Below are positions 23,720-39,505 of a stretch of 64,000 nucleotides of DNA, one piece after another. Made by a program: the position numbers and the translations under genes. Source of the stretch: Phlebopus portentosus (lineage: Eukaryota > Basidiomycota > Agaricomycetes > Boletales > Boletinellaceae); NCBI GenBank assembly GCA_037892935.1, contig JAYXKI010000002.1, positions 3,162,001 to 3,226,000 on the forward strand. Reading direction: 5' to 3'. The notes under the pieces were generated by a model. The model saw only the letters and a list, made by a program, of their open reading frames with translations. It was not told where the DNA came from and searched no databases. Positions within the stretch are counted from its first letter, which is position 1. Each line of letters starts with the position of its first letter.

Positions 23720-23997
23720 ACAGCGACTGCTTCTGTAGCTCGTCCTCAGGATCGATGGCGTCCAGTCCGACTGTCCAGGACACTTTCCCGGAGAAGGCAA
23801 GCAAGGAGAAGGTGGTCGAATCTAAATCGAATCCTTAGATATTGACATATCACACTAGAGCAAATATCTTGATGAACTCTTGATACACAGGGTTTCTTAT
23901 TTCTTACTACAGCACTATTCATACAGTGTGATGCTACGAGCCGAGTCATGCAAGCAAGGTCATCAATACAACTGTCATCAAACCAAGCACGAGCACC

Positions 23998-25873
23998 TCA
24001 ATCCCAAGGGTCAAACGCAACTTTGCCCCATTCACCCTTTGCAAATTTCTTGTAAGCTTCGGGAGCCTCGTTTATGCTGACGATGCGCTCGACTCCTGCA
24101 ATGCTCTTGCTACCTTTCTTCCAAAATTTCAAATGAAGGCTTCCATGCGAGTGCCCATGACCGTGTCCATGGCTGTGCGAATGTTCGTGTGAGTGTCCAT
24201 GTGCCTGTGAGCGACTATGACTTCCGTCACTGTTAGTTGTACCAAAGACATCTTGCCTCCGACGTAACAGGTCGACCGCCAGCGGAAATACGGTACGCAC
24301 AGGGCAACGTCCCGAGACGAAGGAGACGTTCTTATTGTAGAACTGGCGACCTGTGAATGGTAGCGGAGGGGATTGGTGTACACCTGCGGAGATGATCACG
24401 CCGAAAGGGCGGAGAAGGGCGTACGCAAGCGTCAAGGCGGAGTTATTTCCGACGATCTATGAAGCACAAAGGAAAAGGAAAAGCTTTCGTTATCTGGTGA
24501 AGTGGAGGAGGGAGAAGATAACTCACCTCCACTACGGCGTTGCACCCTATGTTCTCGGTCGCTTCCATTATGAGCCTCTCTGCATCTTCAGGACTAGCGA
24601 TGACAAGCTCGCTTTCTCCGCGTGCGTCGGGCGGCAGATGCTCATATACCGTTTGTAGGTTGTCTCTCCGAGACTTCACAAGGTCGATCGCATAGAGTCG
24701 TACACACGTCTTGAGCGTTGCGAGGAAGTCGAGGAGGGCAATGATCGTACACTAAAAGAACATCGTAACAGTCTAGGTGTATGCTTAGCAAGGCATTTGT
24801 GAGACATACCACTCCAACTGGTCCAAGGCCAACGACTGCAATAGTGAGCACGCGATCTTCGTCCTTCATGCTCGGCCAGAACGGGTCCAGCAGCCTTTCC
24901 TTCAGAGTCTTCACGTCTCCGTCAGCACCTCCCTGCATTCTGGACAGCGAAAGCGCATCCACCGAAGCGACCGGGAACCGCTCTCCCTTGATGACAGGTA
25001 GAACATTAGGATGCTGGATCGTCTGGAGCGCCGTGAAGACTCCTGTGGGTAGTATGTCGGCGAGGAGAAGGAGTGAAGGACCAGAGAGATCGGACAGTGG
25101 GTTCGGATCGGAAGTAGAGGTAGAAGCGGACTTGATAACGAAAAGAACCCCTCCTGCGCGCGGGACGCGGACGTATTGCGCCTGCCCGCCTGGTAAAGCC
25201 TCGGACCCAAAGAGAAGTTGGTGTACGCAACGCGAGGTGAAACCGATTCGGCAGAAGCTATCAGATAATTCGATCAAAAACTTGTTTACAAGAGGTGTAA
25301 TGTAGGATGACTAGAACATACTGGCATTCACCACAGGATGAGCTAAACGGCGAGACGACAAAATCTCCGACCTTCAGTGTTGAATAGAGTGGTGGCCTCC
25401 CAATCGCATTCGGGGAGTAATTTGAACCAAGAGCAACGATTTCACCTATGAACTCGTGCCCGGTAACGATTCTGTATGGTGGCGCATGAAATGCAAGTAA
25501 GCACCAAGGTGTAAGGATTGGAAAAATGAGCCTCGACGCACATCTCGTGAATCTTCTCGTGTCCTCTATAACCATGCAGATCACTTCCGCAAAGTCCAGC
25601 GAGCTAATCAGCCATAATGACAGGTTCTGTCAGACCACGTAGAAAGGCAAAGGTTGATGAACTGGCATCTGACTTTAATTTTGACGATCGCATCATCAGG
25701 ATCCTCAATCCTGTAGGCATCAAGTCAACATAATGTACACGCGCAAGAGACTCAAACACCACACTGGCTCACTCTGGTGTTTGTATCTCCTCAACATGGA
25801 TCGTCACATCAGCCGGATGCAACCTCACGGCTTTGTGCGTCGGTGGCAAGGGCTGAGCCTGAGTGTCTGTCAT
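23998..25873 (-). CDS. Zinc-type medium-chain dehydrogenase with His-rich insert
   Basis: Seven exons (25873-25773, 25710-25674, 25603-25542, 25471-25322, 25257-24810, 24751-24527, 24456-23998) give 493 residues, longer than the usual 350-400. Catalytic-zinc motifs are LCGSDLHGY and TGHEFIGEI. The structural-zinc loop has four Cys (CGECHFCRIGFTSRC), and the nucleotide fold carries VVGLGPVGV. This points to an NAD(P)-dependent alcohol/polyol or threonine dehydrogenase-like enzyme; the substrate cannot be told. Two insertions are unusual: a Ser/Leu-rich loop after the structural zinc (STSTSDPNPLSDLSG), and near the C-terminus (24122-24225) a run with about 11 His alternating with Gly/Ser (HGHSHEHSHSHGHGHGHSHG). 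It is convergent with the aminopeptidase and lies 211 bp downstream of XPB on the same strand. Confidence 0.88.
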
Positions 25874-26084
25874 CGTTAGTTAGATGTACAGCGCAGAGAA
25901 GGAGGGAGCACTGAGAACTCTCGGGCCGTCATAGTATTATAGGAACGGAATCCAGATGCATTACATTTCGCATGATGAATAATATTAACATGTGCAATAT
26001 CGATTATTCTGGTGAAACAGTGTCACCTGACATGGTGCCTAGGGATGGGATTACATCAAACCTATCTACTAAACGCATCGCCGT

Positions 26085-29186
<3,102 letters not shown>

Positions 29187-29361
29187 GAAGCACCAGTGTT
29201 GTCCGAAGACTCTGACTTATATGGCCTCACAGTCCGACTCTAGCAAATTTTCTCAAGCTCGCCTTTGCCGATGTATACCGATCAGGGAGCCGGAGATCTG
29301 ATTTCAAAGAAGACAATTTTCGACGCAACACAGCGTCGTGAAAGAGCGTGGAAGAGCGAAG

Positions 29362-29766
29362 ATGCATGTCGGTGAGTAAGATGTACGTTACTTCAAGAGA
29401 GGTCTGTGTGACGGCGTGGATCAGTCACGTGTAGATATGGTGATAGTGACTCATTAATAATAATTTAATTTTAATCTCTAAAAACTAATATTCATTCATT
29501 CCGGCTCCACAGTTGCCTCGATCGACGAAGTACAGAGTCACTTCCATCTGCGGCCGAACACCGATCCGACCGAGCTCGTTGAGTTCATGCCCAGCCCAAG
29601 AGACTTCAACCTTCGCTCTGTTTCTTATCCCCCTGTAAGTTCAGTCATGGGAACTACGGTTAAAATTGCCGAACATGAATCGAGAACTCAGAGAAGGCTG
29701 ACACGATACGACGAATCAATAGTTCAGCTCACTTATCTTAGACGGAAAGAGGAAGCAAAACCATGA
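29362..29766 (+). CDS. Possible small unknown gene, 87 residues
   Basis: Two exons, 29362-29371 (ATG CAT GTC G with donor GTGAGT) and 29513-29766, keep an open frame of 87 codons beginning MHVVASIDEVQSHFHLRPN. It has no signal peptide, membrane segment or family I recognise. It is divergent from XPB, with about 175 bp between the start codons. A good donor-like GTAAGT lies inside the second exon (29634), so a different 3' structure is possible. The 3' end overlaps what is probably the 3' UTR region of Chs7 on the other strand. Weak support. Confidence 0.3.
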
Positions 29767-30086
29767 TAGACAACATCCCAAAAGGTGTTTCCATATGAAA
29801 ACAGTCGACGACAGTGGTAACGGACAAGGAAGAACAGATACTCGAACAAAGGGGAACACAGGTAAAGAAACATGGGGGAACAGAGTGGACAATGAGAAAA
29901 GGGATGTCACTGATGGGGACAATAACAAAACGAAGGTGGGACGCCCTACAGAGGGCTAAAACGGGAGAGCTAATATATATCGCCAATTACTTTGTCGCTT
30001 GAATGGACAAAATAGAACGTGCACGAAGTGAAGAGATAAGGTCTCTTAATAGCGAGTGGATAAAAAGGAAAAGGGTACACGAGAGC

Positions 30087-31848
30087 TTAGTAGTTGTAAT
30101 CATCCCATGATTCTACAGGAAGCCAGTAAGCAACAAGAATAATATACTTCGCAGCGTAATGTCGACAAACCTTCAGTGATACTTCTCCACCCCATGAAAA
30201 GTGCTCCTACGCAGGCTGTCTCTAATAGAGTAGCAATGAATCGGCCGTCGATCTTTGCATTGGTATTCTAAAGAGATACGCCGGATAGTCAGCAGTCACA
30301 GAGGGTGTTTAACCTTTATACTTACTTTGCAGATGACTTTCCCTAGTAAGAACCACGCAAGTTCTCCAAGGACAAAACATACAGCTGCAGCAAGATAATA
30401 TAGCATTGGTCGCCGCTCGCGCAGAACTCCGACGATGATGTATGCCATGATGACGAAATACAAAAACGCAGCACTGTGGAAATAGAAACCAGTAAGAATC
30501 TCCAAAACGGTGGATTGGATGAAGAAAAAAAACGCACGCGGCAGGCCAAACGCTGGTAAATACAAACAATGGGGTGCTGTGCACAGTCTGTGGAGGATCC
30601 GAAGGCCCGAACAAGTCGGTAATGACCAAGGCAACGTCCAAAGAAATGTATGTTGTCGCAACGAAGAACAGCAGAGCCAATATTCCCATCGGCTGAAAAT
30701 AGAAGCTACCAGTAAGATCTAGACCACATAGACCATGTTCAGCGTCACATACCACTAACGACGAGAGTGTCCCATCCTCGACTACTTGCGTTGCCACTAT
30801 AGCATTTGCTAGGAGTGTCCAGAAAAGCGCCGCAACGACACCTTTTTTATACTCGTGTTAGGAAATACGTCAACAAAATCAATGAGATACATACCTGCGT
30901 GAATTGCGGTGAGTACCACAAGTGATGTTGTACCCTGCCTAATGATGGACCCGGTTGTAACCAGTTGCAAGGGTAGCGAAAGCAAATACAGCACGAGGAA
31001 GATGCGTAATTCCGAACGACCTGACGTCATTGTGAGGATAGTCAGTCTAAGTCCTTAACATGGCATGCGAGCGCGAGCAAAACAACGAAATGACATTTAG
31101 GGGTACGGAACAATTGTTACTTTGTCCCTCAGAGAAAAGAAGAAAATCAGGTGAAAATAAATTCGCGATATAGCACGGATCAGACGAAGTCTGCGCGGCA
31201 GATTGTCTTCACGAGTTCCGATGCTCTTCATCGACCTGGTATAAAGCGACACTTTGTGGAAGAACACTATTGCTGTGGGAGAGCACTATTACTGCCGGTA
31301 TTGGAACGGGATAGGTATTAATGCACAGTGACTAGCGATCACCGCTCACCAAAGCGGGCGCAATTTGTTCAGGCAGGAAGCAGATTGTCGAGAAAAAGGT
31401 TGCAAACTGCGATAGAAGAAGTGGTTACTCACCGACAGCTGCTTTCCTCCGAGAAGTCCAAAAAATCAACGCGATTACAAAAAATATGCAAACACCGCAG
31501 ACGACAATATCCGCGATATTTCCGAGTGATTTGCTTGAGGTGAATGAATTGGTGTGTTCTACGAGCGGTATTCCGCAAACTGGATTAATGCCTATCGGTG
31601 CCGATTGAGGATCTTCAGATAGACCGGTAAGCGTTTCATTGGAGTGGTCTTGTAGCTATAGGTAGACGACGCCAAGCAAATTAACACCGTGAAAGGAATT
31701 GAATTGGTGGAAAGAAAGCGAAGCTTCTACGTGAGTGAAGTGTATGTTGGTGATCGTGGAGTAAGCATACCTGACGGTAGAAGAGGTTACACCAGGTATA
31801 AGAGGGCGTATGACGGCACAAAGGCTCAAAGTCGCCAAACTTCGTCAT
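30087..31848 (-). CDS. CHS7: Chitin synthase export chaperone Chs7
   Basis: Eight exons (31848-31771, 31655-31433, 31020-30895, 30841-30753, 30692-30538, 30473-30326, 30267-30171, 30112-30087) give 313 residues, the family length. It starts MTKFGDFEPLC and has the lumenal PVCGIPLV segment. About seven hydrophobic helices follow (for example IADIVVCGVCIFFVIALIF, FLYFVIMAYIIVGVL, YYLAAAVCFVLGELAWFLL). It ends with the family signature DGRFIATLLETACVG and ITEESWDD. Chs7 sits in the ER membrane and is needed for the class IV chitin synthase (Chs3 type) to leave the ER, so it serves wall chitin deposition. The intron between exons 2 and 3 is long for this genome (412 nt). The acidic ESWDD end is retained. 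Confidence 0.93.
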
Positions 31849-33892
31849 AGCTGCCCCGACGCTATCGATGAACGGCGAAAATCGTAAAGGTCGTTATGGT
31901 ACAGACGTTGATAGCTGTGATGCTCTTTTGTTGTACAGCACAGCGTCGGTTCAACAACGTGGCAGTTGATTTCGCCGAGAGACGGGTGGACCAGCGCCCG
32001 ACGGCGGCGGCGAAGGATTATGATGACGATGGGCGGAAGTAGGTGCGGCGGGGAAGAGGGAAGAGAGCTGTCGAGGACGAGAGAAAGGCTAACCGAATGT
32101 GAGAAAGAGGGTTCAAAATGGGAAATGAGCGGCCATCAAAAAGTTCACGTGCGTGCACATGTTCACCGCTCAACCCAACTGCCACGATACCGGATGCCGG
32201 TCTCGAATCAAGTATTTCGCGTTGGTTGGTCGGTAATAGCGCGTGACGAGCGCATCGTAAGTAGCAAAAGCCTCGATGGCCCGAACTCACTAGCAACAGT
32301 TGGGTCTACTGCGCGTAGTCAAGACAATAATTCCCTCATCACTTCCTTTCAAAATCCGTTCGCTCGATAGGATTTCTATTTAAGGTACCAAATCATAAAT
32401 CACGGACTGCATTCGCGACTTGCGATTTTCACCTCTACTCATAGCACTTTTCAACTACAGAGCATCATGCGGCTTTCATCTGTCCTAAGTACCGACAAGC
32501 CTTAGTAACTGCCGTCCTCGATAACTTTTTTATTTACTTTTCGGTCGGGAAGACCTCGTAGCTATGGGAGCACAGCCTCATTTGACGTCGATCAGCCGAG
32601 AGCCCGTTTCTGATGGCTTGGCGACGATTGGATTTTTTGCAGTAAGTGGTGATCGGCAATGGTCATGTAACGCGCGATCCCAGAAATTTTGGGCGGAGTT
32701 TGAAAACTTACCATATCTAGCAAGGCATGTACTCCGTGGTTTACAAAGGGTCTCTCCTTCATCCACATCGTGTCAGAAATTGAATCACAGTGTCAGTCAT
32801 TCAGAATTCTTGCCATAGCATTCAATTGGTGTCTGATCCTGATATTACTACTGTCAAGACTCTTGAGAACTAAGCTCAGCTAATTAGTTTTTGGATAACT
32901 CATATGCAGACTGGTTGAATTGTTGGTCACAGGCTTTGCATGATTACTCTTGTTCTTAAACTGTCAGATTTGGCTTCCTTTCTCTCAGGGGTACTTATAC
33001 TGTGTGATTCTATGCTTCTGAAGGCTTCAATTCCAAGTTTCAAGGGATCCCAGTATGGAACTCATAGGTATCAATTTCTTTGTAAACCTCTTTAATATTG
33101 CTTGAAAATGCAATATAGTATAATTCAAGTTGCCCATACACAAAATACATGTTGATTCAGAGAGTTCGGATACATCTATGCTTCATCTACTGTACAAAAA
33201 CTCCCTTGATCACTTGAGCAAGCTCTCAGTAGGTCCGGTCAATCAGCTACTAATGCATCACGTGATCAAGTTTTGCTATTTCTGGGTACTGCTCGACTTC
33301 TTTCTCTTTGAATGTTTTGATGATTGAGACAGATTATAGTGCCATTTTTTCTGCATACATTTCTCTTCCATATGCATTCCTTCAATTGCCCGGGAACAAA
33401 ATGTCAGAATGTTTATTGTAAAGACTGATTTTTGTACATGTTATACCTTTTTAATGCTAAATTCTGCCGATTTTTGCATTTAAAAAAATTCTACTTCCGG
33501 ACAAGTGTTCCAAGTAGTCAAATACATATATTTCATGCTTTGCTATGGTCTACATGATGTTGTGTAAGCCTACACATTCTCTTCTGAAATCCTTGTCAAG
33601 TTTTTTTGAAGCTCCGACAGGATTTCCTATAACCGGCATCGTGGGAACGATCGCGAGTTGCATGACCGTTGCCTATCACCACAGTAAGTACTCCGGCGAA
33701 TAACTCATGTACTCTAGTTACTCGCAGGGGTGCTCTCTTCAGCCCTGTTCCTGATTTCAAACGGTTCGAACCTGCGCATTGAGCACCTCCGGTTACATTT
33801 GAACAAAAAAAAATCGTTTTTATTTTGGTGTACTGGCCCAATTTGCTTCCGAGACAATATATTCACTTCATATTAGCAATTGTCTACCTTCC
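31849..33892. other. Intergenic with an AT-rich block
   Basis: 31849-32400 is GC-rich upstream sequence of Chs7. About 32800-33600 is clearly richer in A and T than the rest of the window, with only short frames. I see no terminal inverted repeats, transposase or RNA gene in it. Confidence 0.4.
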
Positions 33893-36800
33893 TTACTCAT
33901 CCTCAAGGCTCAGTAAATGCTCGTCTTCTCCGCTTCTACCAGAACTTGTCTTTTTCCAAGGACCATTTGGAAGTTTCTGTACGACACGTTTAAAAGTATG
34001 AGCGATGAAACCTCCGACAAATAGCGGCGGCGTAACGAATGCTCTGACAACTCTAGACCTCGAGTTCGTCTCCGCCTCGTCCTCATCTGCAAGACGGATT
34101 TTTCTAGGTCGTGCAACGAAGTGGTCAGGGCCCGTACTCATTTGTGAGGACTTTGATATACTTACCCTCGTGAGAATCCACAGCACCTGAACACAGTATA
34201 TGCCGCCAGCGCTCCCAACGCAATCGAAAAGTATGTTACCGTCGTCCAGAAGAGCCACCCATGGTTCCGTAGACTCCATGAGCTCTTTGGGGTACATTCG
34301 TGCTCAGTACCACGATCGAGCATAAGTCCTCCCTTGCAGTCTGAATATCCGATCTTACGGTAACCAGTACGCTCGTACCATCTGTCTTCTTCCGGAGAGC
34401 AGAATGTGTTGTTGGGAAGTGGCGACGCCCCGGGCTCCAGCACACATGCACCGGTTGAGTCTCTGGCATGGTTGAATTCGCTGCGCACAATCGGGAAAGA
34501 GTCAGAATGTCCGCGGTGAGTAGACAATATTTTGACAATACCATTCAAAGTCGGCCTCGGTGCATGGGCAGTTTTCATAAGTGCCTCTATTAAGCATCGT
34601 TACATCACCGATGTAGCAGTTCCTGCCACGAATGCTGCGCTGATAGGTCGCCTATGTGCAGTTCGTTTATCTACAAAAGTACTAAGTAAAAGGAGTAAAG
34701 TGACGCACGCGTTGACCAAATAAACATGATCCATCTTGTCCTACTGGACTCCAAAGTTCAAAGTCAGATTCATCCGGCTTCTCCTCATTTAAGGTGCCTG
34801 ATACTTCGTGAATATCCAGATCAAAACCCTTGAGAAGAACGTACATCGCTTCTTCGTCAAGAACGAAAAGTCGAGCTGCACTACAACAGATGCATCCATT
34901 GAATGCGGGTTGTACCCAAAGAGCACAAACCGGCGGGACGATTCGTTTGGTGTTGTGATGATGGACCGAACGCGAATACGGTCCATGCCTTTGAACTTGA
35001 ACTCGTGCCAAGTCAACCCTTCATCCGTACTGTATACGACACGATCTGTAGTTGCCGCGTCGGGTGCCATCACAAGGAGCGAGCCTCCATCTCCGAAGGC
35101 CCATACGTGGGTCCCTTTGCGGATTTCGGACCAAGTCAATCCTGCATCACGACTGAGGAACGTGTCGCTTTGTCTGTATGGTGCGAGCACCTCCCCGACA
35201 TTCCCGACAGAGATCAACAAGTCCGGTCTTGATGCAACGGTGATGGAGGAACGCGAGTTCGAACGTTCAGAGAAAGCATGCAGATGAAGAGCACAAGCCT
35301 AGGAATTTGATAAGCGATTGATCATGGCTAACAGTCACTCAATGCTCACAGGTGCCGCGCTAGACGCGCAGACGTATTCTCTATCCGCAGAATCTTTCTT
35401 TGGCGGAGATAATGACTTCCAGGACCCTCCTTCAGAAGTGGAAGTTAGCGGAGCTCGGGAATCGAGGTTTGGTCAGTCGCGCACCGTCATTACGAGAAAT
35501 AAGAGTCATAAGCTCCTTCCTTCCGGTGATTGTCGAATCATCGGGGTCGGCGACAACATTCATTAGTATGATTCCTTGAAGCAAAGGTAGTCTCGTAAAG
35601 TCGATGCTTCCACGCCCACTTTCGTTGACATAGTCGTGCGATACTACATATGCAGAGCCAGCTGCATCAGACTTGAGGACTACGCCCCATGATGGATTCG
35701 GATTCTCCGACGTTGTCAAGAATATAAAGATAGATTGAGGAGTAGTATCAAGAATTTGGAGGTACTGGGTAATGACATTCAGTATTGTAATGCTCATAAG
35801 GTTCTAAGAAACTCACTCGGTTCTCAGGGTGAAAGCCAGCAGGGAAAATGGCTTCTGAGAATGTTGTCCCATCTTTTGAGGCCAGCGTGGTAAGTGACCG
35901 CGTATCCTCTTGGTACTATAAACAACTTGGTAAGTCACTTAGGTTAGAGCTCATTTCCGGAGGTTCACCTTTGAGACAAGGTCGTAATCAGGGGAACGCA
36001 GAAAACCAACAACATTCTGAAGCAAAACACGTTTTTCCTTGTAAAAATTTCTTCCAGTCACGAGCTGGAGTGAATTAGATACGGCGGTAAAGTGATGCTG
36101 GTTTCCTGCCTTCCCGCCATAAGCCTCGCAAGTAATCTGCGAAGAGTCGCGGATGGTCTCCGCTTCTCGAGCCCACTCGCAGTGTCGGATGTATGATTCA
36201 ACGAACTCCCAGCTTCGGCCATGATTTACAGAATAGTACGCCTCTGTATGGCAGTTTGCTTTGCTTTGTGTTTGTGTTTCGTCGCACCCGGCATCTCCAA
36301 CCCAAATCAGGTACTCAACGGAAGGATTGAAAGAAAGAATTGGCGCTCCGAAGGTGTTGGATGGAACCGGGGCGGCGAGCTGGTTCCAGCTGCGTCCAGC
36401 GTCTGTTGTGTAGAAGTATTTATTCGCGTGAGTGAGGAGGTAAGCGCGATGTGGTGAATATTTGTGGGTCACTAAAGTCAAGAAACGCTCGTCGGAAAAT
36501 AGTTGGACCCAGGTATAGCCTTCATTGCGAGATTGCCATACGGATCCATCGCGCAAGCGAATTAAAATGGTCTAATGAATATAGCAATCGGTTAATCGAA
36601 GACACGATGAAAAGTAATTTGGAATTACTTCTGATTCCATTAGGTATTCGAGCTGCACTACCTCATTCGGAAACTGGAAGGTCATGATCCCTATTTCGCC
36701 TTCTGGTAGCTGGGGCATGCTACAGTCTTTCTGAACCGGTTGGTCCATGACCACACCACGCAGTTTATTGCAAGAATTTCCCGCCTTCAATCTATAGCCG

Positions 36801-39117
36801 GACGGACCCCAGTACGTTCCTTGGCTCGAATGGCAAGAACCTTCTGGAATAGACTCCGGAATGACGGGAATGCATGTTTTTCCATGCCTGACGTAATTAA
36901 AATAGCTAAAAAGCCGTTCAGAAAATCTCCACCAGCTGAGAAGAATGAATACCTTACCACTCATAATCGGATTGCGTGCAGGGACAATCATCTTCAATCC
37001 CCTTAATCTCATACTCCTGGAAGTTATGCTGAATTGAACAGTTGGCACCTATTTTTCTGCGCAAGTACCATTCCTAAAAAAAATAGACAAGACTTCATAT
37101 CCAGGATGGTTTGAGAGCTTTATATTGCGTGCATATTGGCTCACCCTATGACCAAGGATGCATCCACTTGGCTCCCCATCTTCAGCGTACCATCTTTCAA
37201 GATCATCATCATCGCAAGCCTGTCTACTCAGTGCAGAGAAATCCAAGGAAAAGATGAGTAGCTCCCGAGCAGTGAGAAACCTATCTTCGTGAGCTATACG
37301 ACCAATAAGGAGGAAAGTATCGGAAGCCTCAGCCGGTGAGGCAGAAAGTTGTACGGGGTAGACTCTGTGTTCCAGTCTTAGACTCTTCCTACGGCAAAGT
37401 ATCAGTCACGGCTAGGAGTTTGCTGAATTGGCTTACCATGATTGGCCAGAATCAATCGAATAAAGCACTTCGTCCGTATCATCCGTGTCCTTAACAAGAA
37501 CTATTGTGTTACCGTGATTGGTAAACTCAAATATGTGAGGACCGCTCATTAAAAGTCTCCAGTTCAGGCCGCCGTCGGTGCTGATAAACGTGTTGCAGTC
37601 TTCGTAAGGTGCTAAATATGGCCCGATCGAGCCAATTCTAATGACAATACCCGGAGCTGGCGAACCGGTGCTTGCATCTTTCTCAATCCATGGGGCATCT
37701 TTTGTTAGTGTCGGTTGATGGAAATGCAATGAGCACAACTCTTCGTCGCGAGGGTCGCAAGGTATCACAGAACTCGACGCGTCCTCAGAGGAAGGTGTAA
37801 GGTGCTTCCACGTAGAGCCTGTGAATATTGTCAGAAAATCCGGGGTGTCCACAAGAGATCATGTACAAACCATCATCGAAAGAGATACGACTGCGATGCT
37901 CGTCATTCGGCGGGTCCCAGGCCTCTGAAAAGTTAGCGACCACCTTTGCAAATATCGCATGTCCGGCGCCAGCAACCTTGTCGTATTCAAAGCTAAAGAA
38001 CCCTCTCGAAGAGTGGACATTTTTGAGAACCTCGACAAAGGAACTTCCATTACTATTGCTTGCGTATAGTGTCCCAATGTGCCCCATGTTGCTGTCGAAA
38101 GCACCTAGTTTGCTGTCCGTGAAAGGAAGAATAGAAAGAAATGAATACGGCCCTCGCAAGTTAGAGAAACCGATTCGTTCCCAATGAATCAGGTCAGTAC
38201 TGATTAACTTGAGTCGGCTGGAATCTTCTTGGGAGGCGGAGTACAAATCCGCAATGGCAAATTTTCCGATAAAAGAGAGATCGGAAACATGGTATGAATT
38301 CCTCCTTAGGCCAAAGTCGATGACGCGCTTTTCGGCCTGGAAAAAGTCACTCGAGGCAAGAAGCCGAGGCGAAAATGGTAGATCGCCTGACCATTCACCG
38401 ACCAAGCAGAGAATAAGATCTTGATGGACTTCACTGGACGTGCTCTCGAGGGAACGAGCGAAGAGGCAAGACCGGGCATTGCGAAGGAGGAGCGATGGCT
38501 CAGAAGTGAACCCGTCCCGGGTGACATAATAATCCGAGTTGCAAATCTGTCCAAGACGTTCCGAGGGAACACACCGCTGTCTGACAATCAAGGCATGTTC
38601 AGGTAAGTCGGGATGAAAAGCGAAAGGCTTGTCGGAGTACGACTTCGAGCCTGGCAACTCAAAAGATGTCCATGACACGCCTTGGTCGGACGTCACGTAA
38701 AAGGGTCCCTCGTCCATTTCAACAAATGCCTGGGCCAATGAATCAGTGATTTTTTCTCTTCTCCTTGAATTGGTTGTCCTACATACATATTGGTTGTTGT
38801 ACGGATGCATAATGACCTCTTTGCGTATATTGCGAGGTAGATCCACCTCACGCCATGTTTTGGCCTCATCGTTCGTGATGAAAATCGAACCGTTAGTCCA
38901 GCTATCCACATACAGGGCGCTCTGTTGGTGTGAGGTCAAAGTTGGACTCGTATACGTTAAGCAGGAATATTACAGTAGAGTTTGCGAAGAAGTGCAAGGA
39001 ACTTCGGAAAGGAGCGAACTTCGTGAATGTCACTTGCGGTTGTTGAGCGGATACTTCATTGGGCAGTGTCCACGACCAACAAAGTAGCACCCAGCGGAGG
39101 AGTAGAAAGGGGATCAT
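33893..39117 (-). CDS. VPS10: Vps10 family vacuolar protein sorting receptor
   Basis: A many-exon gene of about 5.2 kb from ATG 39117 to TAA 33893-33895. A signal peptide (MIPFLLLRWVLLCWSW) opens it. The lumenal part holds two Vps10 domains built of Asp-box/BNR blades: TNDEAKTW, TSDQGVSW, STDGGLNW, SIDSGQSW, SRNEGYTW, TTDAGRSW, SRDAGLTW, STDEGLTW. Each domain ends in the Cys-rich 10CC module with the typical CILGHRV and CLFGQRV turns (about 37170 and 34720). One transmembrane helix (WLFWTTVTYFSIALGALAAY) lies near 34195-34255, and the cytosolic tail ends EDEHLLSLEDE. Vps10 binds carboxypeptidase-type vacuolar hydrolases in the Golgi and cycles to endosomes. The tail's DEHLL is a DxxLL-type sorting signal. 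Individual exon borders were not all fixed. Confidence 0.93.
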
Positions 39118-39502
39118 TTCGTCGTGGTAAAAGGCGAGGTCGCACGTAGCGCGCCAGCTTAAATGCCGAGATCGTTGATTCCATCTCCTGATGTATGCAT
39201 TCACGATCAGCGCTGGCACATAGTAAAGTACAATTTCCACGCCGGTAGTTTAGTTAAAGGGGTACTTGTTGCCGGCGCGATAAACTTGCAACGGACATCT
39301 CCGAGATAATTTAGCAAGGGACGTCAATTATATTGATGTGCGCTTTGGTAGGCGTTTATTTGTGCCAGAGACAGTCATTGAGATCTTCGAAGTTGGGATG
39401 ATACAGTATGTACAAAGACTAGGAGTTGATGGACAATTGCAAATGGATCCGATCTACTAAGTCTGTGAGGTGAGAATGGCTTATGTAATAAGAGGTGAAA
39501 GT
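39118..39502. other. Upstream region of VPS10
   Basis: No gene seen. The start codon's upstream sequence is plain, with no clear TATA element. Confidence 0.4.
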
Positions 39503-39505
39503 TTA

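Noticed and set aside
12619..25873. Secondary-metabolite cluster (three reductases/dehydrogenases close together)
   Set aside because: No polyketide synthase, peptide synthetase, terpene cyclase or tailoring P450 is present. The reductases are explained by the local inverted duplication and unrelated housekeeping neighbours.
31966..32370. 134-codon plus-strand frame rich in Arg
   Set aside because: GC-rich upstream region of CHS7; composition-driven open frame without domains.
33760..33800. GGTTCGAACC-like tRNA T-arm
   Set aside because: No matching acceptor stem, anticodon arm or D-arm at the right distances on either strand.
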